Shown: piece by piece, positions 1 through 11,437 of the stretch | Layout: each line of letters begins with the position of its first letter | Position numbering within the stretch: the stretch's first letter is position 1 | NCBI RefSeq assembly: GCF_016735495.2 | Contig: NZ_JAERQY020000001.1 | Span: forward strand, 558,001 to 622,000 | Origin: Lysobacter sp. MMG2 | Lineage (GTDB): Bacteria; Pseudomonadota; Gammaproteobacteria; Xanthomonadales; Xanthomonadaceae | DNA length: 64,000 bases | Direction of reading: 5' to 3' | Translations under genes and position numbers: made by a program | Notes under the pieces: generated by a model | The model's database searches: none | Told to the model about the DNA's origin: nothing | What the model saw: only the letters and a program-made list of their open reading frames with translations

Positions 1-1
1 G

Positions 2-2796
<2,795 letters not shown>

Positions 2797-2800
<4 letters not shown>

Positions 2801-3336
2801 GCGACCCCGCAGCACCCAAGGCGCGCAAGACGCCGACCCGCCGCCGCAAGCCGGCGGCGAAGAAGGCCAACGACACTGCGGCTGTCGCTGCATCCGCGCC
2901 GAGCGAAAGCGCGCAAGCCACCCAGCAGGAATCGCAGGCGCCCGTCGCGCTGATCCGCGTGCCGCTCTCGGTGCGCTGGCGCGATCTGGACGCGTTCAAC
3001 CACGTCAACAATTCGAAGTACCTCAGCTTCCTCGAAGAAGCGCGACTCCGCTGGATGCTGAGCGTCCCCGGCCAGGGCCTGGACGACCACGTCGCACCCG
3101 TCGTCGCCGCAGCCAACCTCAACTACCGTCGCCCGATCGAGTGGCCGGCCGAGGTGGACATCGAACTCTTCGTCGAACGTCTGGGCAGCACCAGCCTCAC
3201 CATCGGCCATCGCATCCTCGATGCGAAGGACGAGACGGTGCTGTACTGCGACGGCAACGTGGTGATGGTGTGGATCGACCGCAACACGGGGCGTGCTGCG
3301 CAGTTGCCGGAAGCCGTGCGGACGGCCTGCTCCTGA
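2797..3336 (+). CDS. Hotdog-fold acyl-CoA thioesterase (YbgC/4HBT type)
   Basis: A 179-residue protein. The first 50 residues are Lys/Ala/Pro-rich and probably disordered. From about residue 52 comes a single hotdog domain with the motif [13 protein letters not shown], in which the DxxxHVNN part carries the Asp and His typical of 4-hydroxybenzoyl-CoA thioesterase-like enzymes. Such proteins hydrolyse acyl-CoA thioesters in the cytosol; the substrate cannot be read from sequence. The start overlaps the uvrA stop by 4 nt. The N-terminal extension is compositionally like the uvrA tail, and a later internal start would remove it, but the coupled ATG is the better supported choice. Confidence 0.88.
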
Positions 3337-3367
3337 GGCGGCACATCGTCGCCTCGGGGCCATTGCC

Positions 3368-3442
3368 GTCATCCCAGCGAAAGCCGGGATCCATTTCGAT
3401 TTAGAACTCGTTTGAATATGGATTCCAGCTTTCCCTGGAAAG
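3368..3442. repeat. REP-like dispersed repeat
   Basis: Starts GTCATCCCAGCGAAAGCCGGGATCC, followed by the partner ATGGATTCCAGC. It is one of about eight copies of this GTCATyCC...GGGATCC family in the window, all intergenic. Confidence 0.75.
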
Positions 3443-3503
3443 ACGAGTCCACGCGATCCCCGACGACCGGGACCATAGCGCGCTAACCAAGCTCACAAAC
3501 GAA

Positions 3504-3532
3504 AAGAGCGACGTCACGCGTCGCTCTTCTTC
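3504..3532. terminator. Bidirectional intrinsic terminator
   Basis: Perfect 10-bp stem AAGAGCGACG / CGTCGCTCTT (3504-3513 and 3519-3528) with loop TCACG. It is followed by a T-rich run on the + strand and preceded by AAAA (TTTT on the - strand). It sits between the convergent thioesterase and copper-chaperone genes and can serve both. Confidence 0.8.
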
Positions 3533-3551
3533 TTTGCGTGGACCGCGCCGC

Positions 3552-3995
3552 TTACTCGCCGGCCTTCTTCACCACGAACTCGCCCAGCACCTTGCCGCCA
3601 TTCTTCGTCTTGAATTCGATGGCGACCTTGCTGCCCGCCTTCAGCGTCGCGCCCGGCTCCATCAGCATCAGGTGAAGCCCGCCGGGCTTGAACACCGCCG
3701 CCTGACCCGGTGCGATGCGCAGCTCAGGAACCGCACGCATGCGGCTGACGCCGTCGACCACGCGCGTCTCGTGCAGTTCGACCGAACCGAACGCCGCACT
3801 GCTGGCACCGGTGATCGTCACCGGCTTCGTGCACGGATTCTCGATGCGGGCGAAACCGGCCATCATCGGCATCGCGGCGGGCGGCATGCGCACCCAGCCT
3901 TCGCTGATTTTAGGCATGCATTCGGTGGCGGAAACGGCGGACGAGGCCGCCAGCAGGAGGGCCATCAACCCCAGTCGGATGCGCGACGTGTTCAT
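3552..3995 (-). CDS. Periplasmic copper chaperone, PCuAC family
   Basis: A 147-residue exported protein with signal peptide MNTSRIRLG...AVSA (about residues 1-23). The mature domain contains a complete H-x10-M-x21-H-x-M copper motif: His of ELHE, Met ten residues later, then HLM 21 residues on. PCuAC proteins bind Cu(I) in the periplasm and deliver it to the CuA site of cytochrome oxidase or handle copper stress. I chose the ATG at 3995 because it opens directly into the signal peptide; an upstream in-frame start would add 45 non-signal residues. It stands alone on the minus strand, with no SCO or oxidase gene beside it. Confidence 0.9.
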   Translation of the reverse strand: MNTSRIRLGLMALLLAASSAVSATECMPKISEGWVRMPPAAMPMMAGFARIENPCTKPVTITGASSAAFGSVELHETRVVDGVSRMRAVPELRIAPGQAAVFKPGGLHLMLMEPGATLKAGSKVAIEFKTKNGGKVLGEFVVKKAGE

Positions 3996-4038
3996 GCGCC
4001 TATGATACCGAAGTCCCGTCAGGCCCCGAGGAGCCGCC

Positions 4039-4812
4039 ATGAGCCTTGTCGAAACCCACTCCGCCGACGGCATCGTCGAAATCAAACTCGCGCGCGCGCC
4101 GGTCAATGCGCTCAATCCCGCCCTCTGCAACGATCTGACCGCCGCGCTGGCCGCGGCCGTCGACGGCGGCGCTCAGGGCATCGTGCTCGGCGGCGGCGCG
4201 AAGGTGTTTTCCGCCGGCCTCGACGTGCCGCACCTGCTTTCGCTGGGCGATGATCGCGACGCATTGCTGGCTGCGTGGGAGGCCTTCTTCGATGCCGCGC
4301 GCGCGATCGCCGAATGCCCGGTGCCGGTGGTCGCGGCCATCGGCGGCCATGCGCCCGCCGGCGGCTGCGTGCTGGCGCTGTGCTGCGACTATCGCGTGAT
4401 GGCACGCAGCGAAGATCCGGCCAAGCCCTTCCGCATCGGCCTCAACGAAACGCAGGTCGGGCTGGTGGTGCCCGTCGGCATCCTGCGTCTGATGCAGCGC
4501 GTGGTGGGCACCTATCGCGCCGAACGCCTGGTCGTCGCGGGCGATATGGTGGAGGCCGAGCGCGCCGAGCGCATCGGCCTGGTCGACGAACTCGTCCCGG
4601 TCGATCAGGTCAACGCACGTGCGCGCGAATGGCTGGTGCAGCTGCTCAAACTGCCGCAACCGGTGATGCGCCAGACCCGCGCGATCGCACGCGCGGATCT
4701 CGTCGCGGCGATGCAGCCGGAACAGATCCAGCTGCCGAAGTTCATCGCGGCCTGGAGCGATCCCGCCACGCAGGCCGCGCTGCATGCGCTGGTGTCCCGG
4801 CTCGGCAAGTAG
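4039..4812 (+). CDS. Crotonase-fold delta3,delta2-enoyl-CoA isomerase
   Basis: A 257-residue crotonase-superfamily protein. The oxyanion-hole segments KVFSAGLD (about residue 55) and GHAPAGGC (about 98) are present. The single catalytic Glu lies in GLNETQVG, the arrangement of delta3,delta2-enoyl-CoA isomerases, while the first Glu of true hydratases is absent (Cys/Val follow the GG). Inferred role: moving double bonds of unsaturated fatty acyl-CoAs for beta-oxidation. It is divergent from the copper chaperone, with a 43-nt gap. The substrate is not determinable. Confidence 0.85.
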   Translation: MSLVETHSADGIVEIKLARAPVNALNPALCNDLTAALAAAVDGGAQGIVLGGGAKVFSAGLDVPHLLSLGDDRDALLAAWEAFFDAARAIAECPVPVVAAIGGHAPAGGCVLALCCDYRVMARSEDPAKPFRIGLNETQVGLVVPVGILRLMQRVVGTYRAERLVVAGDMVEAERAERIGLVDELVPVDQVNARAREWLVQLLKLPQPVMRQTRAIARADLVAAMQPEQIQLPKFIAAWSDPATQAALHALVSRLGK

Positions 4813-4830
4813 CGCGCCGGGCCTCGCGAC

Positions 4831-6168
4831 TCACAGCATCCAGATTTCCACACGTTCATTGCGATAGCGCGCCGCCGCCGTGCCCGGGGCGGTCAGTGGC
4901 ACCTGCGCGCCGACACCGCGCGCGTGCAGCACCGTGACGCCGCGCGCCATGAGTTCGTGCGCGACGAGATCGGCGCGGTCGTTGCTCATCATCGTCGCGG
5001 CCACCGAGCTGCCGCCAGCGGTATCGGCGAAACCCAGCACCAGCAGGCGACGGCCGCGATTCACCGGCAGCTGCATGAAGGCCACGACGCGTTCGATGTC
5101 GCGCACGGCGCGGCTGTCGTACACGCTGCTGGCGACACCGCTGTCGTTGTTGCCGGTGAGGTTGAAGCGCAGGCTCAGCGGCAGGCGCGTGGCCTGCGCG
5201 ACGAGATCGCGATAATCCTTCGGCCCGACGAGCGTCGGCGGCGCATAGCCCGGTCGCAACGTCACGGCGAAGTGGCCTGCGCGCGTCACCGCGTCCTGGC
5301 CGCGCTGGCCCATCGTGTAGAGCGCGAAGCTGCGGCTGAGCGCGCCCATCATCTGGCCGCCGTACAGATAGAAGCGGCGCGACAACGGGTAGTCCTCGCT
5401 CTGCACGGACAGGCGCGTCGGCGCGACCGCGCGGCCGCCGTCGGACAACGCGAGCGGACGCACGTTGGCGCCCCACGGCTGGCGCAAGGTGACGAAGCCG
5501 ATGCCCGTCGGATCCTGCGCGATCGCACGCACCAATGCGTCGCCGTCGGCGTGCAGCTGCGCGGGCGCGTACGCCGCGCCCTGCATCACGCGTTCGTCGA
5601 CCAGATCACGCGCGGAGTTGGCACCCGCGACGCTGTGCAGGTGGATCGCGCCACGACCGCCAACGTCGCGCCAGTCGTGCACCTGTCCGGACAGCACGCG
5701 ACGCAGCTGGGCGAAGCCGAGTTTGGCGATGGGATTGTCGCGATGGACGACGACGGCGACACCGTCGAGCGCCAGCGCGAACTCCTGATCGTGCGAGGCC
5801 AGATCGCCGAGCTGCCAGCCGGCGTCGAGTTCGGCCGCGTCGGGACGGCGCGTCATCATCGCGATGTGCGCGTTGCCATCGACGACGTCCTGGAACCCCT
5901 GCGCCGAACTGCTCGCCTCAATCTCCACGATCAACGGCAGACCGTCGCGCTGGGCATGGATTTCGGTGAGGTTCGGCCGCGGCTGCGTGCGCCGGATGCC
6001 GTCATAGCCGATGTCGCGCAACCACGACTCCGCCACGGCCGGAACCAGCCGCGCCGCCATCGTCTGCGAACCGTGGATGCGGACGCGCTCGGCGTCCACC
6101 TGTGCGTGCGCGACAGCGCTCGCTCCCAACAACGTTACCGCCAACCACCAACCTGCGACGCGTGACAT
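4831..6168 (-). CDS. PstS-like periplasmic binding domain fused to OmpA-like C-terminal domain
   Basis: A 445-residue exported protein. The signal peptide MSRVAGWWL...AHA is followed by a PstS-family phosphate-binding-like fold (IHGSQTMA near residue 30, SSAQGFQDVVDG, and the motif NSARDLVDE). The C-terminal ~120 residues form an OmpA/MotB-type peptidoglycan-binding domain (LSLRFN start, VLGFADTAGG, NDRADLVAHEL). The family occurs in proteobacteria as 'substrate-binding and OmpA domain protein', possibly tethering a binding domain to the cell wall; its ligand is unknown. The start at 6168 is preferred over one 10 codons upstream because it gives a standard signal peptide. It is not part of the pst locus 5 kb away. 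Confidence 0.85.
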   Translation of the reverse strand: MSRVAGWWLAVTLLGASAVAHAQVDAERVRIHGSQTMAARLVPAVAESWLRDIGYDGIRRTQPRPNLTEIHAQRDGLPLIVEIEASSSAQGFQDVVDGNAHIAMMTRRPDAAELDAGWQLGDLASHDQEFALALDGVAVVVHRDNPIAKLGFAQLRRVLSGQVHDWRDVGGRGAIHLHSVAGANSARDLVDERVMQGAAYAPAQLHADGDALVRAIAQDPTGIGFVTLRQPWGANVRPLALSDGGRAVAPTRLSVQSEDYPLSRRFYLYGGQMMGALSRSFALYTMGQRGQDAVTRAGHFAVTLRPGYAPPTLVGPKDYRDLVAQATRLPLSLRFNLTGNNDSGVASSVYDSRAVRDIERVVAFMQLPVNRGRRLLVLGFADTAGGSSVAATMMSNDRADLVAHELMARGVTVLHARGVGAQVPLTAPGTAAARYRNERVEIWML

Positions 6169-6278
6169 GGCGCACGCCCCCTGCGTGAAATCGCGCAAGG
6201 ATCGTGGGCTTGGATGACGCTCAGGTTACGGTGGCGCCGTTTTGCGTGACAGCCGTGCGAGCCGGCCGAAGCGGCACA

Positions 6279-7142
6279 TCATTCGCCGCGCGCGATGGGC
6301 CGCTGCGGATCGTCGATCCAGCCACTCCAGGAACCGGTGAACAACCGTGCATCGTTCACGCCGGCATGTTCCAGCGCGAGCAGCAGGTGGCAGGCGGTGA
6401 CGCCCGAGCCACACATGGCGACGACCTCGCCGCTGTCACGTCCCTGCAACAGGCTCTGGAATTCGTGCGCCAGTTCATCGGCGGGACGGAAGCGCCCGTC
6501 CTGCATCGACTGCGCATACGGGCGGTTGCGCGCGCCGGGCACATGACCGGCGACGCGGTCGATCGGTTCGACATCGCCACGGAAACGCTCTGCGGCGCGC
6601 GCATCGAGCAGCAGGCCGCCGGAGGCGACGTGCGCCTGCACCTGGCGCGCATCGAGCAGGCGTTGCTCGTCGAACGTGGCCGGGTACGGCGGTGCGGGCG
6701 TCGCCACCGGCACGCGCGATTCCAGCGGCAGCCCCAGCGCCTGCCAGTGCTGCAGGCCGCCGTCGAGCACCGCCACGCGCTCATGCCCGAGCGTGCGCAG
6801 CATGAACCACAGCCGCGCGGCCGCGAGCGCACCGTCGGCGGCGTCGTACACGACGACCTGATGCGCGGGCGTCACGCCCCAGCGGCCGAGTGCCGCGGTG
6901 AAATCCGCGGCGTCCGGCCACGGATGGCGCCCCGCGTGCGGCTTGCGATGATCGGACAGCTCGCGATCCAGATGCGCATAGAACGCGCCGGGAATGTGCG
7001 CGGCGCGCCAGGCCGCTTCGCCCGCTTCGGGTTCGGCGAGGCTGTGGCGCGTATCGAAGACGATCAGGTCTTCGCGCCCCAGCGCGGCGGCCAGGTCTTG
7101 CGCGGACACCAGCGTGCGCCACGTCGTCTTCATCTCGCTCAT
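6279..7142 (-). CDS. sseA: Thiosulfate/3-mercaptopyruvate sulfurtransferase
   Basis: A 287-residue protein with two rhodanese domains. The N-terminal one is non-catalytic (VFDTRHSL near residue 28, GAFYAHLD). The C-terminal one carries the catalytic loop CGSGVTA with the persulfide Cys at about residue 244, the CGSGVTA form associated with mercaptopyruvate sulfurtransferases. It transfers sulfane sulfur to cyanide or thiol acceptors in the cytoplasm. It is the last gene of a three-gene unit with NudL and DUF1289; its start overlaps the NudL stop by 4 nt. Confidence 0.92.
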   Translation of the reverse strand: MSEMKTTWRTLVSAQDLAAALGREDLIVFDTRHSLAEPEAGEAAWRAAHIPGAFYAHLDRELSDHRKPHAGRHPWPDAADFTAALGRWGVTPAHQVVVYDAADGALAAARLWFMLRTLGHERVAVLDGGLQHWQALGLPLESRVPVATPAPPYPATFDEQRLLDARQVQAHVASGGLLLDARAAERFRGDVEPIDRVAGHVPGARNRPYAQSMQDGRFRPADELAHEFQSLLQGRDSGEVVAMCGSGVTACHLLLALEHAGVNDARLFTGSWSGWIDDPQRPIARGE

Positions 7143-7774
7143 CGGATCGCCTCCAGGCGCTGGCGCAGGTTGAACAGCATCGAGGCCGTCGCGCCCCAGA
7201 TGCGTTGCGCCGGATATCGGTACTCGAACACCTGGCGCGGACGGCCGCGGAAGTCGAGCGTGTGCGTGGCCAGGTTGGCCGGATCGAGCAGGAACGCGAG
7301 CGGCACTTCGAACACGTCGGCCACTTCGTTCGGATCGGGATGGGCGACGTAGTCGCTCGCCAGCACCGCGACCACGGGCTGCACGCGATAGCCGGTGATG
7401 GTCGCCAGCGGATCGAGGAAGCCCAGCGGATGGATCTGCGGCGCGACCAGGCCGATTTCCTCGCGCGTTTCGCGCAGCGCGGCGGCGACGGCGTCGGCAT
7501 CGTCGTGTTCGATGCGCCCGCCGGGAAAGCTCACCTGCCCCGCATGTTGACGCAGCGCATCGGTGCGGCGCGTGAGCAGCACCTGCGTGCCCTGCTCGCG
7601 CGGGACCAGGCCGACGAGCACGGCGGCTTCCACGCTCGTCGCGTCATCGGATGCCAGATCGTGCAGCTCCGCCAGATTCCAGCCCGGACCGGGCGGCGGT
7701 GCGGACAGCGGATACAGCGCGGCGGCGAGGCCGGGCCAGTCGGGCAGCTCGAACGCGGCGTCCGGCCGGGTCAC
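7139..7774 (-). CDS. Nudix hydrolase, CoA pyrophosphatase NudL type
   Basis: A 211-residue Nudix protein. The box reads FPGGRIEHDDAD...LRETREEIGL (about residues 83-110), with Asp where the standard box has Glu before the helix, as in E. coli NudL, and the upstream VLLTRR / HAGQVSFPGG segment characteristic of that subfamily. It cleaves CoA and related dinucleotides to phosphopantetheine and 3',5'-ADP. It overlaps both neighbours by 4 nt, so translation of the three genes is probably coupled. Confidence 0.9.
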   Translation of the reverse strand: MTRPDAAFELPDWPGLAAALYPLSAPPPGPGWNLAELHDLASDDATSVEAAVLVGLVPREQGTQVLLTRRTDALRQHAGQVSFPGGRIEHDDADAVAAALRETREEIGLVAPQIHPLGFLDPLATITGYRVQPVVAVLASDYVAHPDPNEVADVFEVPLAFLLDPANLATHTLDFRGRPRQVFEYRYPAQRIWGATASMLFNLRQRLEAIR

Positions 7775-7956
7775 CGGCGGCGCGACTCGCGCTCGGGCAG
7801 CACGGATTCCATCATGCGCAGGCGCTCGTCGTCGTTCATCTGCGACCAGCGCGCGATCTCCGCGCCGGTGCGATGGCAGCCGTTGCAGAGGCCGTCGTCG
7901 TCGAGCGAGCAGATGCCGATGCAGGGACTGAGCACGGCACGGAAAAGAGTATTCAT
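7771..7956 (-). CDS. DUF1289 small cysteine-rich protein
   Basis: 61 residues with a C-x3-C...C-x2-C pattern (CIGIC, then CNGC), typical of DUF1289 proteins, which are suspected metal or Fe-S binders of unknown function. It is first in the DUF1289-nudL-sseA unit. The gene is short but strongly supported by the Cys pattern, the ARWSQMNDDER helix typical of the family, and the ATGA overlap with nudL. Confidence 0.88.
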   Translation of the reverse strand: MNTLFRAVLSPCIGICSLDDDGLCNGCHRTGAEIARWSQMNDDERLRMMESVLPERESRRR

Positions 7957-8029
7957 GGAGCGACTACCGTAAAGCGCGCTTGCATGGGATTCAACCTGCG
8001 ACGTCCGTGTTGCCTGCGATGCGTATCGC

Positions 8030-8062
8030 AGAAAAGCGTCGAGCCGGCGGGGCCGGCTCGAC
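8030..8062 (-). terminator. Intrinsic terminator of the FKBP gene
   Basis: Perfect 11-bp stem GTCGAGCCGGC / GCCGGCTCGAC (8038-8048 and 8052-8062) with a 3-nt loop, followed on the minus strand by GCTTTTC. It lies about 100 nt downstream of the FKBP stop. Confidence 0.8.
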
Positions 8063-8160
8063 GGTGGTGTTGCTTCAGGCGTTGTGGGCCTGGATCACGG
8101 CTTTCGCCGTAACGACGCTTCGGCAAGCCCGCTCGCGCTCTGCGCGAGCAGGCCGAAACG

Positions 8161-8847
8161 TCACTTGACGCTGACCAGCTTCACTTCGAACTGCACGGCC
8201 ACGTTCGGCGGGAACGGCGTGCGCGGATCGGCGCCGTAGGCCTTGTCGGACGGCAGGGTGATTTCCCACTTTGAGCCGGCCGGCATCTGCAGCAGCGCTT
8301 CGCGCATGGCGGCCATTTCGATGTCGCTCACCTTGATCGACGGGATCTGCTGCGCCGGACGCGCCTGCGCCGGACGCTCGCCCCACGCGTAGGGACCGGC
8401 GACTTCCAGCTGCACGGTGCTGGCCTGGGTCGGCTTGGCGCCGGTGCCCTTCTCGATCTCGCGGTACTGCACGCCGCTCGGCAGCGCCTTCACGCCGGCC
8501 TTGGCCTTGTTGGCGGCGATGAACTGGTCGCTCTTGGCCTTGTTGGTCGAGGCGGCCTTGTCCCACTCCGCCTTGGCCTTGGCCTGCTGGCGCTGCTGCA
8601 TGTTCTGCACCGCAGTGCGCAGCTGGTCGACCGGCACCGACGGCTGCTTCTTGGCGTAGCCGTCCTGCAGACCCTTGACGATGGTGTTCACATCGACCTG
8701 TTCACCGCTCTCGATGGCGTTGCGACCCAGGTCGTAACCGAGCGCGTAGCTCAGCTTGCCCTTCTCGCTCGAGGTGTCCTGCGCGACGGCGTTGCCGGCG
8801 GTCAGTGCCAGGGCCGCGACAGCGGCAGCGATCAAACGCAACTTCAT
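8161..8847 (-). CDS. FKBP-type peptidyl-prolyl isomerase family protein, Mip/FkpA-like, active site eroded
   Basis: A 228-residue exported protein. Signal peptide (1-22) is followed by the Mip/FkpA N-terminal dimerisation domain (KLSYALGYDLGRN, a long Lys/Gln/Ala helix about 85-130) and an FKBP-like C-terminal domain beginning LPSGVQYREIEKG. The end of that domain is recognisable (LLQMPAGSKWEI, KAYGADP, FEVKLVSVK). The FKBP active-site segments DGTxFDSS and VIPGW are not present: the first is replaced by a Pro/Ala/Gln-rich stretch, the second by SDIEMAAM. Chaperone activity without isomerase activity is a reasonable inference. Its own promoter region is shared with the divergent enoyl-CoA hydratase. 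Confidence 0.85.
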   Translation of the reverse strand: MKLRLIAAAVAALALTAGNAVAQDTSSEKGKLSYALGYDLGRNAIESGEQVDVNTIVKGLQDGYAKKQPSVPVDQLRTAVQNMQQRQQAKAKAEWDKAASTNKAKSDQFIAANKAKAGVKALPSGVQYREIEKGTGAKPTQASTVQLEVAGPYAWGERPAQARPAQQIPSIKVSDIEMAAMREALLQMPAGSKWEITLPSDKAYGADPRTPFPPNVAVQFEVKLVSVK

Positions 8848-9066
8848 TCGATGGAATCTCCGTGATGGCTCGGGGCGGGACTACCGCTCCTTAGTGATAA
8901 GGCCCGCACCGGTCGAATGGACCCGGATGGACGCGCTAGGATACCGGCGCCCGTGCTTAATCGCCACTGACGCCGAACCGCTCTGACAGCGGTTCCGGGG
9001 CCGAAGTTCCGCGCCCCGGCAGACGGCAGCCCCCGCCCTCTTCCACCCCTCCAAGACCGCCTTCCC

Positions 9067-9848
<782 letters not shown>

Positions 9849-9849
<1 letters not shown>

Positions 9850-10244
9850 TGCAGCACGCGCCCGGCGAATGCGCCTGCGGTTGCCGCGATCCGCGCGGCG
9901 CCGCGGTGCATGCGATCAATGCGGCCTTGCGCGTGGACGATGTGGATCGCGCGATCGAGGCCGGCCTGCTCGATCGCGATCTGCAATGCACGTCATGCAG
10001 CGACGATTGCCGCGCGGTGCTGCACGCCGCGCGCGATGCACGCTCCAGCGCACTGGCCGCGCGCGAACGCTACCGCACCCGCAACGCACGACTGGAACGC
10101 ATCGCACGCGAACGCGCGCTCAAGCGCAGCGTCGTGCCCTCCAGCGAAGCGACGCCCAGCGCGCCCAAACCCGCCCTGCCCTCGGCCGCCGCCGCCGCGC
10201 TCGCGCGTGCGCGCGAGAAGGCCGCGCAACGCCACAAGCCATGA
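9849..10244 (+). CDS. Conserved hypothetical, Cys-rich N-terminus
   Basis: 131 residues. The N-terminal 60 contain two Cys clusters, ECACGC (residues about 8-13) and CTSCSDDC (about 47-54), suggesting a bound metal. The rest is an Arg/Ala-rich helix and a Pro/Ser-rich tail ending KAAQRHKP. No family is recognised. It overlaps the crotonase stop by 1 nt and nth by 4 nt, so it is translated as part of the crotonase-X-nth unit. The tight coupling to endonuclease III, an Fe-S enzyme, makes a metal-related role possible, but this is only inference. Confidence 0.78.
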
Positions 10245-10957
10245 CGCCCGCTGCCACGAAGAAGAAGCCCGCCGCCAAGCGCGCGCGGCGCACGAGCCGC
10301 CTGTCCGCCGAGCAGATCCACACCCTGTTCGCGCGGTTGAAGCAGCTCAACCCCAAGCCCGAGACCGAACTGGAATTCACCACGCCCTATGAACTGCTCG
10401 TGGCGGTGACGTTGTCCGCGCAGGCCACCGACGTGGGCGTCAACAAGGCCACGCGCAAGCTGTTCCCCGTGGCGAACACGCCGCAGGCCATCGCGAAGCT
10501 GGGCGTGGAAGGACTCAAGCCGTACATCTCCACCATCGGCCTCTACAACACCAAGGCGGCCAACGTGGTGGCGATGGCGCAGCAGTTGATTGAACACCAC
10601 GGCGGTGAAGTGCCGCGCAATCGCGACGCACTAGAAGCCCTGCCCGGCGTGGGACGCAAGACGGCGAACGTCGTGCTCAACACCGCCTTCGGCGAACCGA
10701 CGATGGCGGTGGACACGCACATCTTCCGCGTCGCGAACCGGACCGGGCTGGCGCCAGGCAAGACCGTGCGCGCGGTCGAAGACGGGCTGCTCAAGGTCGT
10801 CCCGCCCGAATACCTGCACGACGCCCATCACTGGCTCATCCTGCACGGCCGCTACGTGTGCAAGGCGCGCAAGCCCGACTGCCCGCATTGCGTGATCCGC
10901 GACATCTGCCGCTACCCGGACAAGACGCCGGGGGAGCCGGAGCCGGTTCTGGGTTGA
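10241..10957 (+). CDS. nth: Endonuclease III
   Basis: A 238-residue base-excision repair glycosylase/AP-lyase. The helix-hairpin-helix is LPGVGRKTA (about residues 132-140) with the catalytic Lys; the catalytic Asp is in VDTHIFR about 18 residues later. The [4Fe-4S] ligands follow the exact C-x6-C-x2-C-x5-C spacing (CKARKPDC..C.....C near the C-terminus). The N-terminal ~25 residues are a basic extension. I chose the ATG at 10241 (ATGA overlap with the upstream gene); longer in-frame extensions only read through other genes. Confidence 0.95.
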   Translation: MTPAATKKKPAAKRARRTSRLSAEQIHTLFARLKQLNPKPETELEFTTPYELLVAVTLSAQATDVGVNKATRKLFPVANTPQAIAKLGVEGLKPYISTIGLYNTKAANVVAMAQQLIEHHGGEVPRNRDALEALPGVGRKTANVVLNTAFGEPTMAVDTHIFRVANRTGLAPGKTVRAVEDGLLKVVPPEYLHDAHHWLILHGRYVCKARKPDCPHCVIRDICRYPDKTPGEPEPVLG

Positions 10958-11177
10958 CGCTTCAAGCCCCTCTTCCATCGGGAGAGGGGTTGGGGTGAGG
11001 GGCAACGCAGTGGCAACTCCAAACCTTGCGATGCGCGGCCGCACGGGTGTTCTTGACCTGCGCGAAAGTCCAAATGGATTCCAGCTTTGGCTGGAATGAC
11101 GTGATGAGGCGGATAGGGTGACAGCCCGGACCCCGGCCCTTCGACAAGCTCAGGACAGGCCTTCGCCGGGATGACGG
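10958..11177. repeat. Intergenic repeats after nth
   Basis: No gene is seen in this stretch. 10971-11003 holds the CCCCTCTTCC...GGGAGAGGGG hairpin common in this genome. 11075-11177 is a REP-like pair: GGATTCCAGC...GCTGGAATGACG, then CCTTCGCCGGGATGACGG. Confidence 0.65.
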
Positions 11178-11199
11178 TGTCTTCGAGATGACAGCCGTC

Positions 11200-11283
11200 G
11201 TAGCCCGGGTAAGCGAAGCGCACCCGGGGCGCGGCGAGCTACAGGTGCGTCCATCCCGGGTGCGCTTCGCTTGCCCAGGCCAC
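11200..11283. repeat. Inverted repeat, GTAGCCCGGGTAAGCG family, copy 1
   Basis: Left arm GTAGCCCGGGTAAGCGAAGC, right arm its imperfect reverse complement ending CCCAGGCCAC. The same element recurs near 12737 and 36406. Confidence 0.75.
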
Positions 11284-11328
11284 AAGTGCCTAACCCCGCC
11301 CCCAACACCTCACCGCCCATCGGCCGCT

Positions 11329-11346
11329 TCGTCATGCGCGCGTCAT
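11329..11346 (+). promoter_or_regulatory. Candidate Pho box upstream of oprO
   Basis: TCGTCAT-GCGC-GCGTCAT: two heptamers at 11-bp spacing sharing GTCAT with the PhoB half-site CTGTCAT. It lies 92 nt before the oprO start. TTGTCAC at 11367 is a further half-site, but out of phase. Weaker than the pstS boxes. Confidence 0.4.
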
Positions 11347-11437
11347 CGCAGCGAAATAAGTCAGCGTTGTCACATTTACGCAACCTTCACGACCTAGCCT
11401 GCGCAGCGTCTTCTCATCGCCCCAAGGGCTAACGTCC

